Source: Pontiella desulfatans (lineage in GTDB: Bacteria; Verrucomicrobiota; Kiritimatiellia; Kiritimatiellales; Pontiellaceae). Taken from it: a DNA stretch of 64,000 nucleotides. Made by a program: the position numbers and the translations under genes. Under the pieces are notes generated by a model. It saw only the letters and a list, made by a program, of their open reading frames with translations, had not been told where the DNA came from and ran no database searches. Location of the stretch: NCBI RefSeq assembly GCF_900890425.1, contig NZ_CAAHFG010000002.1:992001-1056000 (forward strand). The letters run 5' to 3'. Shown here piece after piece: positions 34,406-42,912 of the stretch (the first letter of the stretch is position 1; every line of letters begins with the position of its first letter).

Positions 34406-37400
34406 ATGACGGTGAAAAACCAACTGGCCATCATGGCGCTTGCCGCGGTCGTACGGACGGCTGCGGCGGACGTGGTGAACGTACAGATCAAGGCCACGGC
34501 CAATACGGACTATGGCACCAATGCCGTTGCAACGTTGCTTTCGGAGGTGTTGACCGCGCCCGACGGGCGGGCCACCTATCAGGTTGCCTTCGAGGTCACC
34601 CCGCCGGCGGGGCGCAGCATCCGTAGCGGGGTTACGGGGACCGCGGGTTCCTCAACCGCACAAAGCTGGGGCGTGGGCCCTGAAAACACGCTGTTCAACG
34701 GGGACAATGATGACCGGGTGGAGCGCATCGGGAATCTGCAGATCACCAATTTCAATGCCAACGGAGGCGAACTGGACGCGGGCCACTTTTTCGGGTTGTC
34801 GTTCACGTCGGTTGAGCTGGCCAATGCGCAATCGGCCAACAAGGATGATGTGCTGGTGGTCTTGAACGGTTCCATGACCAACGACCTCGGCGATCTGGTT
34901 GCCAATCCCGAGTCGATCGACCTGGAGGCCTTGGCGGGCGTTCCGGTAACGGAATTCTCGTTGGCCAATGGCACAACCAACACGACCGACAAATGGTCGG
35001 TCAACCAGGTCGGGGTGTCGGTTGGCATTGCGTGGCGCGCCGACTGGATGCGCGGCGCGTGGGGCCTGAGCTGGGCGCCGGAGGGGATGTACAACGGCCG
35101 CAGTGAAACGTTGGTGGATGATTATGAAACCTTTCTCGAACAGATCGGCGGGTTGAAGACGATCGACTATGTCCAGCTGAACCTGGGCATGTCCTATATC
35201 TATTCCCCGGTCCACCTGGGGCCGCATGCGCTGCTGGAAAGTTTTTGGCGGGGCGACACCGATGCCGAGGGGAATCCCATCAACCTGGTTGTTCCGCGGG
35301 CCTCGTCCGGCGTGGATCCGCTCGGGGAGTGGGCGGCGGCCACGAAGGCGGCCGGACTGAAGGTTCAGGTCTATGTGAACAGTTCCCAGATGCTGCGGCG
35401 GGGGGATATTCCCAACCCGGCCGTCATTCCCGATATTACGGAACGCTGGACCACCTGGTGCGATACCAATGCGGCGGCGCAGGCGTTCATTGCGAGCCAG
35501 CCGTATCATACCGACGGCACGAACACGAACCGCCCCTACATGTTCTGCTATGCGGAGTTTGTGCTGAAGGAATATTCCCTTCGCTACGGGGAGCTGATCG
35601 ATTCATACATCTTTGATTCGGGCTACATGCTGGGTAGCAATGGCGACAATGCCACCGGTGGTGTCGCCTCCGAACAACTGCTTTACAAGGCGTTTTCCGA
35701 TGCGGCGCGCGCGGGCAATCCCAACGCAACGGTTTCCTACAACAACAGCCCCGAACGGGATACCGAAGTGCTCAATCCCTTTTCGGAGGCGGTTCATTTC
35801 GAAGACTACATGTTCGGCCATCCCTACAACGGCGGGAACAACATCGGAAGCCACACCATCGGGGATCCGCCGCTCTACGACCGGAACTATGCGCACATCC
35901 AGAAGATGACCGAGACCGGCGGCAATGTGCACGAGGGCGAGCTGACGCACGACTGGCTTTGGGACGACCGGGTGGTCGGCCATTTCTATCCGCCCATGAG
36001 CACCACGGCGTGGAATGCGGGGCAAACCCCGGCGCTGACGGATGCCGAATTCCTGCTGTGGAACCTGGAGGCGATGCAGGCCGGCGGTGCCATCTCCTGG
36101 GGCGCCCCGCTGAATTGGCCGCCCGGCAATGGCGTCAGCCTGCTCATTCGGGATTGGGGCATGGACCAGCTGGCCCTGATGGATGCCCATCTTTGCACCA
36201 ACGAAGTGCCCGGGGCCCCGCAATGGGCGCGGCAGCATACCCCGTTGCCGGACGCAACCATCGGGCAGGCCTATTTCCATGTCCTTACCGAAGGCGTGCA
36301 TTTCTGGGATCCGGAAGGCGATGCCGTCACGAATGTGTCGTTTGCCTCCGCTGCGGGCGGACCTTCGTCGTGGATGACGATTGCGGAAATGCCGGGGAAC
36401 CCGGGAAGCTGGCAACTGACGGGGATCCCGACCGAGGCCGCCGCAACGGAATATGAATTCAGGCTCCGGATTGAAGATGCATCCGGCGGAACCGAGCGGA
36501 AGGTTCGGCTGGGCGTCAACGCGCCCCCCGCGTTTTTGGATGGACCGGAGGGGTATCCCGTGTGGGCGGCCGATCCGCTGGAGCTCCCGGATGCCGTGGT
36601 TCATGAAGCCTATGCCCAGGTGTTGATCCAGGGGCTGGATTTCCAGGATTTTGAAGAGACCAACCTGGACGTTTCAAAAATCGGCGGAGCCGGTTGGCTT
36701 TCCCTTGCCGAAGCGGCGCCGGGCTGGTGGCGGTTGTCGGGGGTTCCTTCCCCTGCGGATGCCGGCCTCGAAACGGTGGAGCTGCGGGTTAGCGATGGAA
36801 CCAACGCAACGGACTGCACCCTCGTCTTCACCGTTGAGCCGGCCGTGGACAAGGCGTCGATCCTGGCCGCGGCAAACCAGAATTATGGAACCGATGCCGT
36901 CGCCACCATGCTCTCGGATGTTCAAACGGCCTACGACGGGCTGGCCACCTTCCAGTTTGCCGTCGATGTGGTTCCTGGGGCTGGAACCGCCATCCGCAGC
37001 GGAAATGGAGGCGGGGCCACAACGAGCCAAAGCTGGGGCATTTTTTCCTCCGGCGAGACGGACAATGCCCGGTTTATTTTCAATGGGGATGAAGCGGAAT
37101 TCGTGGAGAGCATTGGGAATCTGCGGCTGGTCAACTTCGCTGACGGCGGGGGCCGCCTGTCCGCCGGGGATATCCGGAACGTGTCCTTCGAGTCCATCAC
37201 CATTGCCGATGCCCAGTCCGGCGGCAAGGATTCGCTTTATGTGACGGTGGGGTCGGTCAGCAATAACCTGGGTGACCTGGGGAGCAATATCCATGTGGTC
37301 AATCTGGAAGCACTATCGGGGGGATCTGCCCCGGTAACTGCGTTTGCGCTCGGAACGAGCACGACCAACGCGCTGAATAAATGGTCGGTCAATAGCATCG

Positions 37401-37828
37401 AGGTGAACTATTCGGTTCTGGGGCCCGAAACCTATTCCACCTGGGCCTACGACCATGGGCTGGTGGGGGGCCACGGCGCACCCGGTTCCGATTCGGGCGA
37501 CCTCGACGGCTACGCCAACCTCGCCGAATTTGCGTTGGGCATGGACCCGAATCTGGCGGATGCCGGAACCCGCGATTCCGCCGGCCTGGTGACCACCGGG
37601 GGGACGGGCTATGTCGAGTGGGTCTATCGCCGCCGTTCGGATCACGTTGCGCAAGGGTTGTCCTATCTGCTGATCGATTCCACGAATTTGGTCGGGCCCC
37701 GTTCCGGAACCAATGCCGCGGATCACATCCAGGTCGGCCCGGCGGTCGATGGCTACGAGCCGGTGACGAACCGCTATTCGACCGGCGAACCGGCGAAGTT
37801 CATCGAGTTCAGGATTCGGCAGGACTAA
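34406..37828 (+). CDS. giant secreted protein with putative GH29-like TIM barrel and duplicated binding module
   Basis: 1140 residues from the ATG at 34406 (AGAGGA seven bases upstream); signal peptide MTVKNQLAIMALAAVVRTAAA. Order of parts: module copy 1 (about 24-205, SWGVG ... NLQITNFNANGGELDAG ... KWSVNQVGVSV); a probable TIM barrel (about 211-602, ADWMRGAWGLSWAPEGMYNG, GLKVQVYVNSSQMLRRG, LIDSYIFDSGYMLG, and a late WGAPLNWPPGNG); two Ig-like domains (about 604-707 and 709-812); module copy 2 (about 814-1005); and a second-type tail (LDGYANLAEFALGMDPNLAD ... FIEFRIRQD). The strand carrying IDSYIFDSG resembles the nucleophile strand of GH29 enzymes (IIWFDTP), so Asp in FDS is a candidate catalytic residue. 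I cannot place it in a known family; a fucan- or fucosidase-related glycosidase is my guess. Confidence 0.75.
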   Translation: MTVKNQLAIMALAAVVRTAAADVVNVQIKATANTDYGTNAVATLLSEVLTAPDGRATYQVAFEVTPPAGRSIRSGVTGTAGSSTAQSWGVGPENTLFNGDNDDRVERIGNLQITNFNANGGELDAGHFFGLSFTSVELANAQSANKDDVLVVLNGSMTNDLGDLVANPESIDLEALAGVPVTEFSLANGTTNTTDKWSVNQVGVSVGIAWRADWMRGAWGLSWAPEGMYNGRSETLVDDYETFLEQIGGLKTIDYVQLNLGMSYIYSPVHLGPHALLESFWRGDTDAEGNPINLVVPRASSGVDPLGEWAAATKAAGLKVQVYVNSSQMLRRGDIPNPAVIPDITERWTTWCDTNAAAQAFIASQPYHTDGTNTNRPYMFCYAEFVLKEYSLRYGELIDSYIFDSGYMLGSNGDNATGGVASEQLLYKAFSDAARAGNPNATVSYNNSPERDTEVLNPFSEAVHFEDYMFGHPYNGGNNIGSHTIGDPPLYDRNYAHIQKMTETGGNVHEGELTHDWLWDDRVVGHFYPPMSTTAWNAGQTPALTDAEFLLWNLEAMQAGGAISWGAPLNWPPGNGVSLLIRDWGMDQLALMDAHLCTNEVPGAPQWARQHTPLPDATIGQAYFHVLTEGVHFWDPEGDAVTNVSFASAAGGPSSWMTIAEMPGNPGSWQLTGIPTEAAATEYEFRLRIEDASGGTERKVRLGVNAPPAFLDGPEGYPVWAADPLELPDAVVHEAYAQVLIQGLDFQDFEETNLDVSKIGGAGWLSLAEAAPGWWRLSGVPSPADAGLETVELRVSDGTNATDCTLVFTVEPAVDKASILAAANQNYGTDAVATMLSDVQTAYDGLATFQFAVDVVPGAGTAIRSGNGGGATTSQSWGIFSSGETDNARFIFNGDEAEFVESIGNLRLVNFADGGGRLSAGDIRNVSFESITIADAQSGGKDSLYVTVGSVSNNLGDLGSNIHVVNLEALSGGSAPVTAFALGTSTTNALNKWSVNSIEVNYSVLGPETYSTWAYDHGLVGGHGAPGSDSGDLDGYANLAEFALGMDPNLADAGTRDSAGLVTTGGTGYVEWVYRRRSDHVAQGLSYLLIDSTNLVGPRSGTNAADHIQVGPAVDGYEPVTNRYSTGEPAKFIEFRIRQD

Positions 37829-37860
37829 GCCGCCGATCCCGCAGGAAACGGGATGGATGG

Positions 37861-37880
37861 AATCCCAGAATATTGGGATA
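37861..37880. promoter_or_regulatory. 20-bp dyad operator, second copy
   Basis: AATCCCAGAATATTGGGATA: the arms match the copy at 33541 apart from two bases. It ends 97 nt before the ATG at 37978, the same distance as at the first site. No T run follows. Confidence 0.6.
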
Positions 37881-37977
37881 TGCAGCTTTCCGTGGTTTGT
37901 TAAATTGCTTCAACAATCGGGGTAAGGCGTGCGCTTTGCCGGCAGGATGGTTCAAGTTGTAATTGGAGGAAAAAAAG

Positions 37978-40287
37978 ATGAAGACCGGACTCAAATCAAT
38001 CACCACCCTCATCGGCGCAGGGTGCGCCTGCATGATGGCGGCGCAGGCGGCAGTGGTTGCGACCAATCTTAACATTGCGGCGGCCGGAAGCTATCCGGGC
38101 GAAACCGTTATCACGACCGCGCAGGAATACAATGGCGCCACATTCGATATTAACTACACGCTCGGCTCGATTGCAAACGGCTCGAATTCGTTTGTCTATG
38201 CCACGGCTGCCGTGATGGGGGTTGGGTCGGATACCGATATCGCCAACCACTATTCCACCCTGGAGGGCGACGATGGCGAAGGCATGTCGTTCACCAGCCT
38301 CTCGATCTCCAACTTCAGCGCGGGTGCGAGCGGACTCGTGCTCGAAGACATCACCGATCTCGCCTTTGTCAGCTTCTCTGTCGGGGCGTCCGGCCACAAC
38401 CCGGATGGCGTTACGATGTCGTTCACCGGCTTTACGAACAATACTTCCTCCATGAGCCTCACCGGCTTGGGGTTGAACTATACGGTCGACCTGACCGCTC
38501 GACCTAATTATCCCGTTGCGCCGTCTTTGGCGACCAACCTGTTCGTGAAGCCGAATAGTGCGAGCGGTTCCAATCGATGGAACGTCGACGGCGTCGGGGT
38601 GAGCTTTGTCGTGAGTACGGGGGCAAACGAGGCTCCTGAAGCGGACGCGCAAAGCCTGCAGACGCTGCCCGACACCGCCGTGGAGATCACGCTGAGCGGA
38701 AGCGATTTCGAGGGTAGCAACCTGACCTATGCCGTGAACGACTCGCTGCTCGTTGGATCGCTCACCGGCGCAACGAATAAATGGACCTACCTGCCAAGCC
38801 CCGGCTTTGAAGGCTTGGACAGCTTTACATTCACCGTCAACGACGGATCGTTGGATAGCGACCCGGCCACGGTTTCCATCACGGTGACGAATGAGCGGCC
38901 GGTCGCCACGCCGCAAGTTGTGGAGGCATTGCGTAACACCCCGCTCGCCATAGCATTGGCCGGCACCGATACGGACGGTCCCAGCAATCTGACCTATAAC
39001 GTGGTTTCGGGCCCAACCTCGGGCGCGCTGAGCGGTACGGAACCGAACCTGACCTACACCCCGACGAATGGCTTTGCCGGAGTCGACGCCTTTACGTTCA
39101 CGGTCTTCGACGGATTGAATGCCAGTGCCGAGGCAACCGTTACGATCAATGTGCTCAACAATCCTCCGGTTGCAGATTCGAAGATTCTGTTTACCCTGCC
39201 GGATACCGCTGTCGCGATCCTGCTTTCCGGAAGCGATCCGGAAGGAAGCGGTCTGGTGTTCAACGTGGATACCCTGCCGGCCAACGGAGCGCTGACCGGC
39301 ACGGAACCGAACCTGACCTATACCCCGACCAACGGTTTCATCGGAACGGACAGCTTTACCTACTCCGCATATGATGGAGAAACCACCGGAGCCGTCGCCA
39401 CGGTATCCATCTCGGTTTCAGCGGATGGGTTCAATCTTTCCTTCGAGGAGCTCGGTACGGCACTCTCGGGCAACACACTGAATGTCGGCGGCATCGCGGC
39501 GGACGTCGTTGGTGTTTCCACGAATCTTGATTATCTCTATTCGGTTTCCTTTGCCGGAGCCGACCTCGACGGGGATGCGGCCAACGATGAAGTGACCTTC
39601 GATGTGCGCGTCAAGGCCTGGACCAATGGCGTGACGGATCTGGGCTTCGACGACGGATCATCAAACCTCTCCACCAACGTGGCCAGCGCAACGGTTGGTA
39701 CGTCCAATATTGCCGTCAACCTGGCGAATGGAAACTTCACGACGCTTGGCAATACCATGCCCGACGGCTCAACCCTGGAATTCACGATTGAAAACGTTGC
39801 CGTATCCCTGACGGACGCAACCAAGACCGGCAGTGCCGTTTCAACCGGCTTCAACGCCGTTCTGTTGTCGGAAATCAATAATGGCAACTCCCACCAGACG
39901 ATCTTCGGCGAAGGCACGGGATTGCTGGGTTGGATGTGGAGTACCCCCGACCAATTCCCTGTTTCGGGCATCGATGTTGGTGCGGGGCCGCTCTATGTCT
40001 CTTCGGGCGCCACGACCAATGCCACCGCGACGCGACCGTTTAACTGGGGCGTCAGGGAGCTCGACTTCGGCATCCAGGTCACGGTGGTTTCGGCGGCCAT
40101 TCCGGCGGTCTCCATCGATGTGTCCGGTGGCGATCTGGTGTTCGCCTGGGAAGGCGGCGGCACCTACGACGTACTGACCAATGCCAACCTCATGTTCCCG
40201 AACTGGGGCGTTGCCGTTCCGGGTGCATCGTCACCGGTAACCAACGCCGTCGGCAGCGAACCCGTGCTGTTCTTCAAACTAGACTAA
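37978..40287 (+). CDS. secreted module/cadherin-like repeat protein
   Basis: 769 residues from the ATG at 37978 (GGAGGAAAAAAAG upstream); signal peptide MKTGLKSITTLIGAGCACMMAAQA. The N-terminal module (about 23-216) closely matches the PEP-CTERM protein at 33658 (YNGATFDINYTL, GDDGEGMSFTSLSISNFSAG, NRWNVDGVGVSF). Three cadherin-like repeats of about 85 residues follow (from about 220, 307 and 393), each with LSGSD..GS.L and F.G.D.F[TS] landmarks. Next is an unrecognised beta domain (about 483-704). The last 60 residues contain GTYDVLTNANLMFPNW and end in FFKLD, a short form of the tail seen on other large proteins here. No catalytic motif is visible; adhesion to glycan is the likeliest role. 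A strong terminator follows. Confidence 0.8.
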   Translation: MKTGLKSITTLIGAGCACMMAAQAAVVATNLNIAAAGSYPGETVITTAQEYNGATFDINYTLGSIANGSNSFVYATAAVMGVGSDTDIANHYSTLEGDDGEGMSFTSLSISNFSAGASGLVLEDITDLAFVSFSVGASGHNPDGVTMSFTGFTNNTSSMSLTGLGLNYTVDLTARPNYPVAPSLATNLFVKPNSASGSNRWNVDGVGVSFVVSTGANEAPEADAQSLQTLPDTAVEITLSGSDFEGSNLTYAVNDSLLVGSLTGATNKWTYLPSPGFEGLDSFTFTVNDGSLDSDPATVSITVTNERPVATPQVVEALRNTPLAIALAGTDTDGPSNLTYNVVSGPTSGALSGTEPNLTYTPTNGFAGVDAFTFTVFDGLNASAEATVTINVLNNPPVADSKILFTLPDTAVAILLSGSDPEGSGLVFNVDTLPANGALTGTEPNLTYTPTNGFIGTDSFTYSAYDGETTGAVATVSISVSADGFNLSFEELGTALSGNTLNVGGIAADVVGVSTNLDYLYSVSFAGADLDGDAANDEVTFDVRVKAWTNGVTDLGFDDGSSNLSTNVASATVGTSNIAVNLANGNFTTLGNTMPDGSTLEFTIENVAVSLTDATKTGSAVSTGFNAVLLSEINNGNSHQTIFGEGTGLLGWMWSTPDQFPVSGIDVGAGPLYVSSGATTNATATRPFNWGVRELDFGIQVTVVSAAIPAVSIDVSGGDLVFAWEGGGTYDVLTNANLMFPNWGVAVPGASSPVTNAVGSEPVLFFKLD

Positions 40288-40308
40288 TCAGAGGGTTAAG
40301 TACGGACA

Positions 40309-40347
40309 GGCCTGCCCGGTTGTTCTCCAACTGGGCAGGCTTTTAAT
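40309..40347 (+). terminator. strong rho-independent terminator
   Basis: A near-perfect stem GCCTGCCCGGTTG / CAACTGGGCAGGC with a TTCTC loop, then TTTTAATTA. It separates the cadherin-like protein gene from the sulfatase series. Confidence 0.88.
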
Positions 40348-40364
40348 TAGGATTGAAGGAAGCA

Positions 40365-41723
40365 ATGAAACAAACGGTAAAACGAATTGTGCTGGCGGGT
40401 GCGATGTCCGCTTTTGCATGGGCGGCATTCGGAGCGAAGCCACCCAATATCATTTTCATCTTCGCGGATGACTGGGGCTATGGCGACATGGGGAAGCACG
40501 GCAGCACCTTCTGCCAAACCCCGAACCTCGACCGCATGGCGGAGGAGGGAATCGATTTCGCGAACTTCACCGTCAACAGCCCGGTCTGCTCCCCGAGCCG
40601 GGTGGCGGTCATGACCGGCCAGTTCCCGGCGCGGCATTCGATCCACCAGCATTTCCAGGGCATCAAGGCCCATATTAAACGGGGCATGGCCGATTGGCTC
40701 GACCCGCAGGCGCCGATGCTGCCGCGCATGCTCAAGGAGGCCGGTTATGCGACCGGCCATTTCGGGAAGTGGCATCTCGGCAGCGTGGGCGATTCGCCGA
40801 CGGAAGAGGCCTATGGCTACGACCGGTTCGCCACGTTCAACGGCTCGGGAAAAAATGAAATTGCCAAGGGCGGTTCGGAGTCGGTGGATCATGCGGAGAC
40901 CTTCATCCGCGAGTTTAAAGACCAACCGTTTTTCATCAACCTGTGGCTGCATGAGGCGCATACGCCGCACCTGCCGCAGGATCGGTTCATGGAACAGTTC
41001 AAGCAGCTTGGCGAGGCCGAGCAGGTTTATGCGTCGATCATCGCCGAAGGCGACGAGGCCATCGGGCGCATCATGAAATTGCTGAAGGAACTGGGCATTG
41101 ACGAAAACACCTTGGTGGTCTTCTCCACCGACAATGGCCCGGAGCACTCGGACAATGAAAAAGACCACAAGGGGCAGGGCCTCGGTAAATTCTATTCCGT
41201 CGGGGAGACCGGCGGGCTGAAAGGGGAAAAACGCTCGCTTTTTGCGGGGGGAATCCGCGTGCCCTTCGTCGTCCGCTGGCCTGCGGTGGTGCCGAAGGGA
41301 AAGACCGATGCAACCTCGGTCATCACCGCTGTTGATCTGCTGCCGACGTTTCTTGAGGCCGCCGGTGTTGCGCTGCCGCCAGGCTACAGGCCGGATGGCG
41401 AAAGCGCCTTGGCCGCCTTCAAAGGAGAGGTGTTTACGCGAACCAAGCCGATCTTCTGGGAATGGCGGGGCGGGGACAACGGGGACCATACCTGGCCCTC
41501 CCTCGGGATCCGGGATGGGAAGTGGAAACTGCTGGTCAATGCGGCAACGCGCCAGATGGAGTTGTATGATCTGGAGAGCGACTGGGCGGAGCAAAACGAT
41601 GTTGCCGCCGACTTTCCGGAAGTGGTTCGGAACCTGTCCGTGAAGCTCGAGGCCTGGAAAAAGGAGCTGCCCACCGAACCGGGTGCAAGCGCGTTGTCCA
41701 AGGCCCGCTCGAAGAAGAAATAG
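40365..41723 (+). CDS. Cys-type sulfatase
   Basis: 452 residues from the ATG at 40365 (GAAGGA upstream); signal peptide MKQTVKRIVLAGAMSAFAWAAFG. The N-terminal alkaline-phosphatase-like domain has PNIIFIFADDWGYGDMG with the metal-binding Asp pair and the signature CSPSR at Cys75, which a formylglycine-generating enzyme must modify. Later come TGHFGKWHLG and STDNGPEH, the third metal-binding motif. It would hydrolyse a sulfate ester of a glycan in the periplasm or outside. It follows a terminator and precedes the third 20-bp dyad, so it may be a separate transcription unit with its own unseen promoter. Confidence 0.93.
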   Translation: MKQTVKRIVLAGAMSAFAWAAFGAKPPNIIFIFADDWGYGDMGKHGSTFCQTPNLDRMAEEGIDFANFTVNSPVCSPSRVAVMTGQFPARHSIHQHFQGIKAHIKRGMADWLDPQAPMLPRMLKEAGYATGHFGKWHLGSVGDSPTEEAYGYDRFATFNGSGKNEIAKGGSESVDHAETFIREFKDQPFFINLWLHEAHTPHLPQDRFMEQFKQLGEAEQVYASIIAEGDEAIGRIMKLLKELGIDENTLVVFSTDNGPEHSDNEKDHKGQGLGKFYSVGETGGLKGEKRSLFAGGIRVPFVVRWPAVVPKGKTDATSVITAVDLLPTFLEAAGVALPPGYRPDGESALAAFKGEVFTRTKPIFWEWRGGDNGDHTWPSLGIRDGKWKLLVNAATRQMELYDLESDWAEQNDVAADFPEVVRNLSVKLEAWKKELPTEPGASALSKARSKKK

Positions 41724-41732
41724 GGGCCAGGC

Positions 41733-41752
41733 CATCCCTAATTATAGGGATG
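41733..41752. promoter_or_regulatory. 20-bp dyad operator, third copy
   Basis: CATCCCTAATTATAGGGATG has perfect 8-bp arms around ATTA; the arms share ATCCC/GGGAT and the 8-4-8 layout with the copies at 33541 and 37861. It ends 101 nt before the probable start at 41854. No T run follows. Confidence 0.55.
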
Positions 41753-41853
41753 CACGGGGGCTGGAGAATGGCCTACGCTGTTGGGGCATGAAGAAAAGGT
41801 GATGCGGTTGAGAACGGCATGCTTTTGCGATGGATTTATTTTTGGAGACAAGG

Positions 41854-42912
41854 ATGCAGGGAATGAAGGCGTTGAAGTTGGTTTTGCTGGGTGGTTTGCT
41901 GTCGGGCATGTGGTGCGAACGGGTTGGAGGCATCGAAGTGTCTTCCTTTTGCCAGGCCCAGGTGCCCGGGGAATATGTGCTGGAGGCCGAAGAAGGCACC
42001 TGGACTTGGGGCATGGCGCCGATCTACGATGAAGCAGGAAAGCTGCACATATTCAATTCCATCATTCCCAGGAGCGGCAGCTGGATCAAAAACAGTCGGA
42101 TTGCGCATTGGGTCGCCGACCGGCCGGAAGGCCCGTACACCTTTCTGGGCAACGTGTTTGCAAGCGACGACGCCAGCTATCATAACCCGCAAATCTCCAA
42201 AGTGGGCGACACCTATGTCCTGGTCTTTCTGCTGAACCGGCACCGCGACGAAAACGGCTCGAAACAGGAGGTCGGGATTGCCACGGCCAAGTCGCCGGAT
42301 GGGCCGTGGACGGAAAGTCCATTGAACCCGATCATTCCCGCGGCCGGGGTGTTGAATGGCTACCAGATCGTCCATGCCTCGAATCCAACCTTTGTCGTGA
42401 CCCCGGAAGGAACGTTCCGGATTTATTACAAAACGATGACGGATGCATTACCCATAAAGAAGGGTTTCCGTGAAATTGCGTTTGCCGAAAGCGACACCAT
42501 CGAAGGCCCCTATGTGAACTATGCGCACAACCCGGTCATCAGTTATGCGGATAAGCAACTCGACATCGAAGATCCCTATGCCTTCTACTACAACGGAATG
42601 TACTACATGATCGTTGAAGATCGCCAGGGGGTGAAGAATATGCTGGAAGGCAACCCAATTCCGGCCGGACAGCTCAAGAAGGGCGGATATCGCCCGGGCC
42701 TGATCTACCAGTCCAAGGACGGGATTGATTGGGGGGAGCCGAAGGTCGGCTACCTGACCAACGAGATGTATTTCGGACATAAACTTGCGCGCAGCGAACG
42801 ACCGAGCATCCTGTGGAAGGACGGCAAGCCGGAATGCCTCTTCCTGGCCTGCCACGATGAAAAACCGTCTGCCGGATATTTTGTGAGAATCAATAACTGG
42901 AATGGGGAATAG
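41854..42912 (+). CDS. five-bladed-propeller glycoside hydrolase-like protein (GH43/GH117 type)
   Basis: 352 residues from the ATG at 41854 (GGAG six bases upstream). An in-frame ATG at 41830 is less well placed. The signal peptide is short (MKALKLVLLGGLLSGMW after four residues). The body reads as repeated propeller blades: WTWGMAPIYDEAGKLHIFNS, SYHNPQISKVGDTYVLVFLL, HASNPTFVVTPEGTFRIYYK, LDIEDPYAFYYNGMYYMIVED, ERPSILWKDGKPECLFLAC. Acidic residues at the starts of blades 1, 3 and 4 could be the catalytic set, as in GH43 and GH117 enzymes, but I cannot assign a family with confidence. It abuts the next sulfatase gene with no gap, so the two are co-transcribed and probably act on the same glycan. 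Confidence 0.82.
   Translation: MQGMKALKLVLLGGLLSGMWCERVGGIEVSSFCQAQVPGEYVLEAEEGTWTWGMAPIYDEAGKLHIFNSIIPRSGSWIKNSRIAHWVADRPEGPYTFLGNVFASDDASYHNPQISKVGDTYVLVFLLNRHRDENGSKQEVGIATAKSPDGPWTESPLNPIIPAAGVLNGYQIVHASNPTFVVTPEGTFRIYYKTMTDALPIKKGFREIAFAESDTIEGPYVNYAHNPVISYADKQLDIEDPYAFYYNGMYYMIVEDRQGVKNMLEGNPIPAGQLKKGGYRPGLIYQSKDGIDWGEPKVGYLTNEMYFGHKLARSERPSILWKDGKPECLFLACHDEKPSAGYFVRINNWNGE

Noticed and set aside
37861-37880. The TATCCC dyads as terminators
   Set aside because: None of the three is followed by a T run, the first lies between divergent genes, and the constant distance to the downstream ATG argues for operators.
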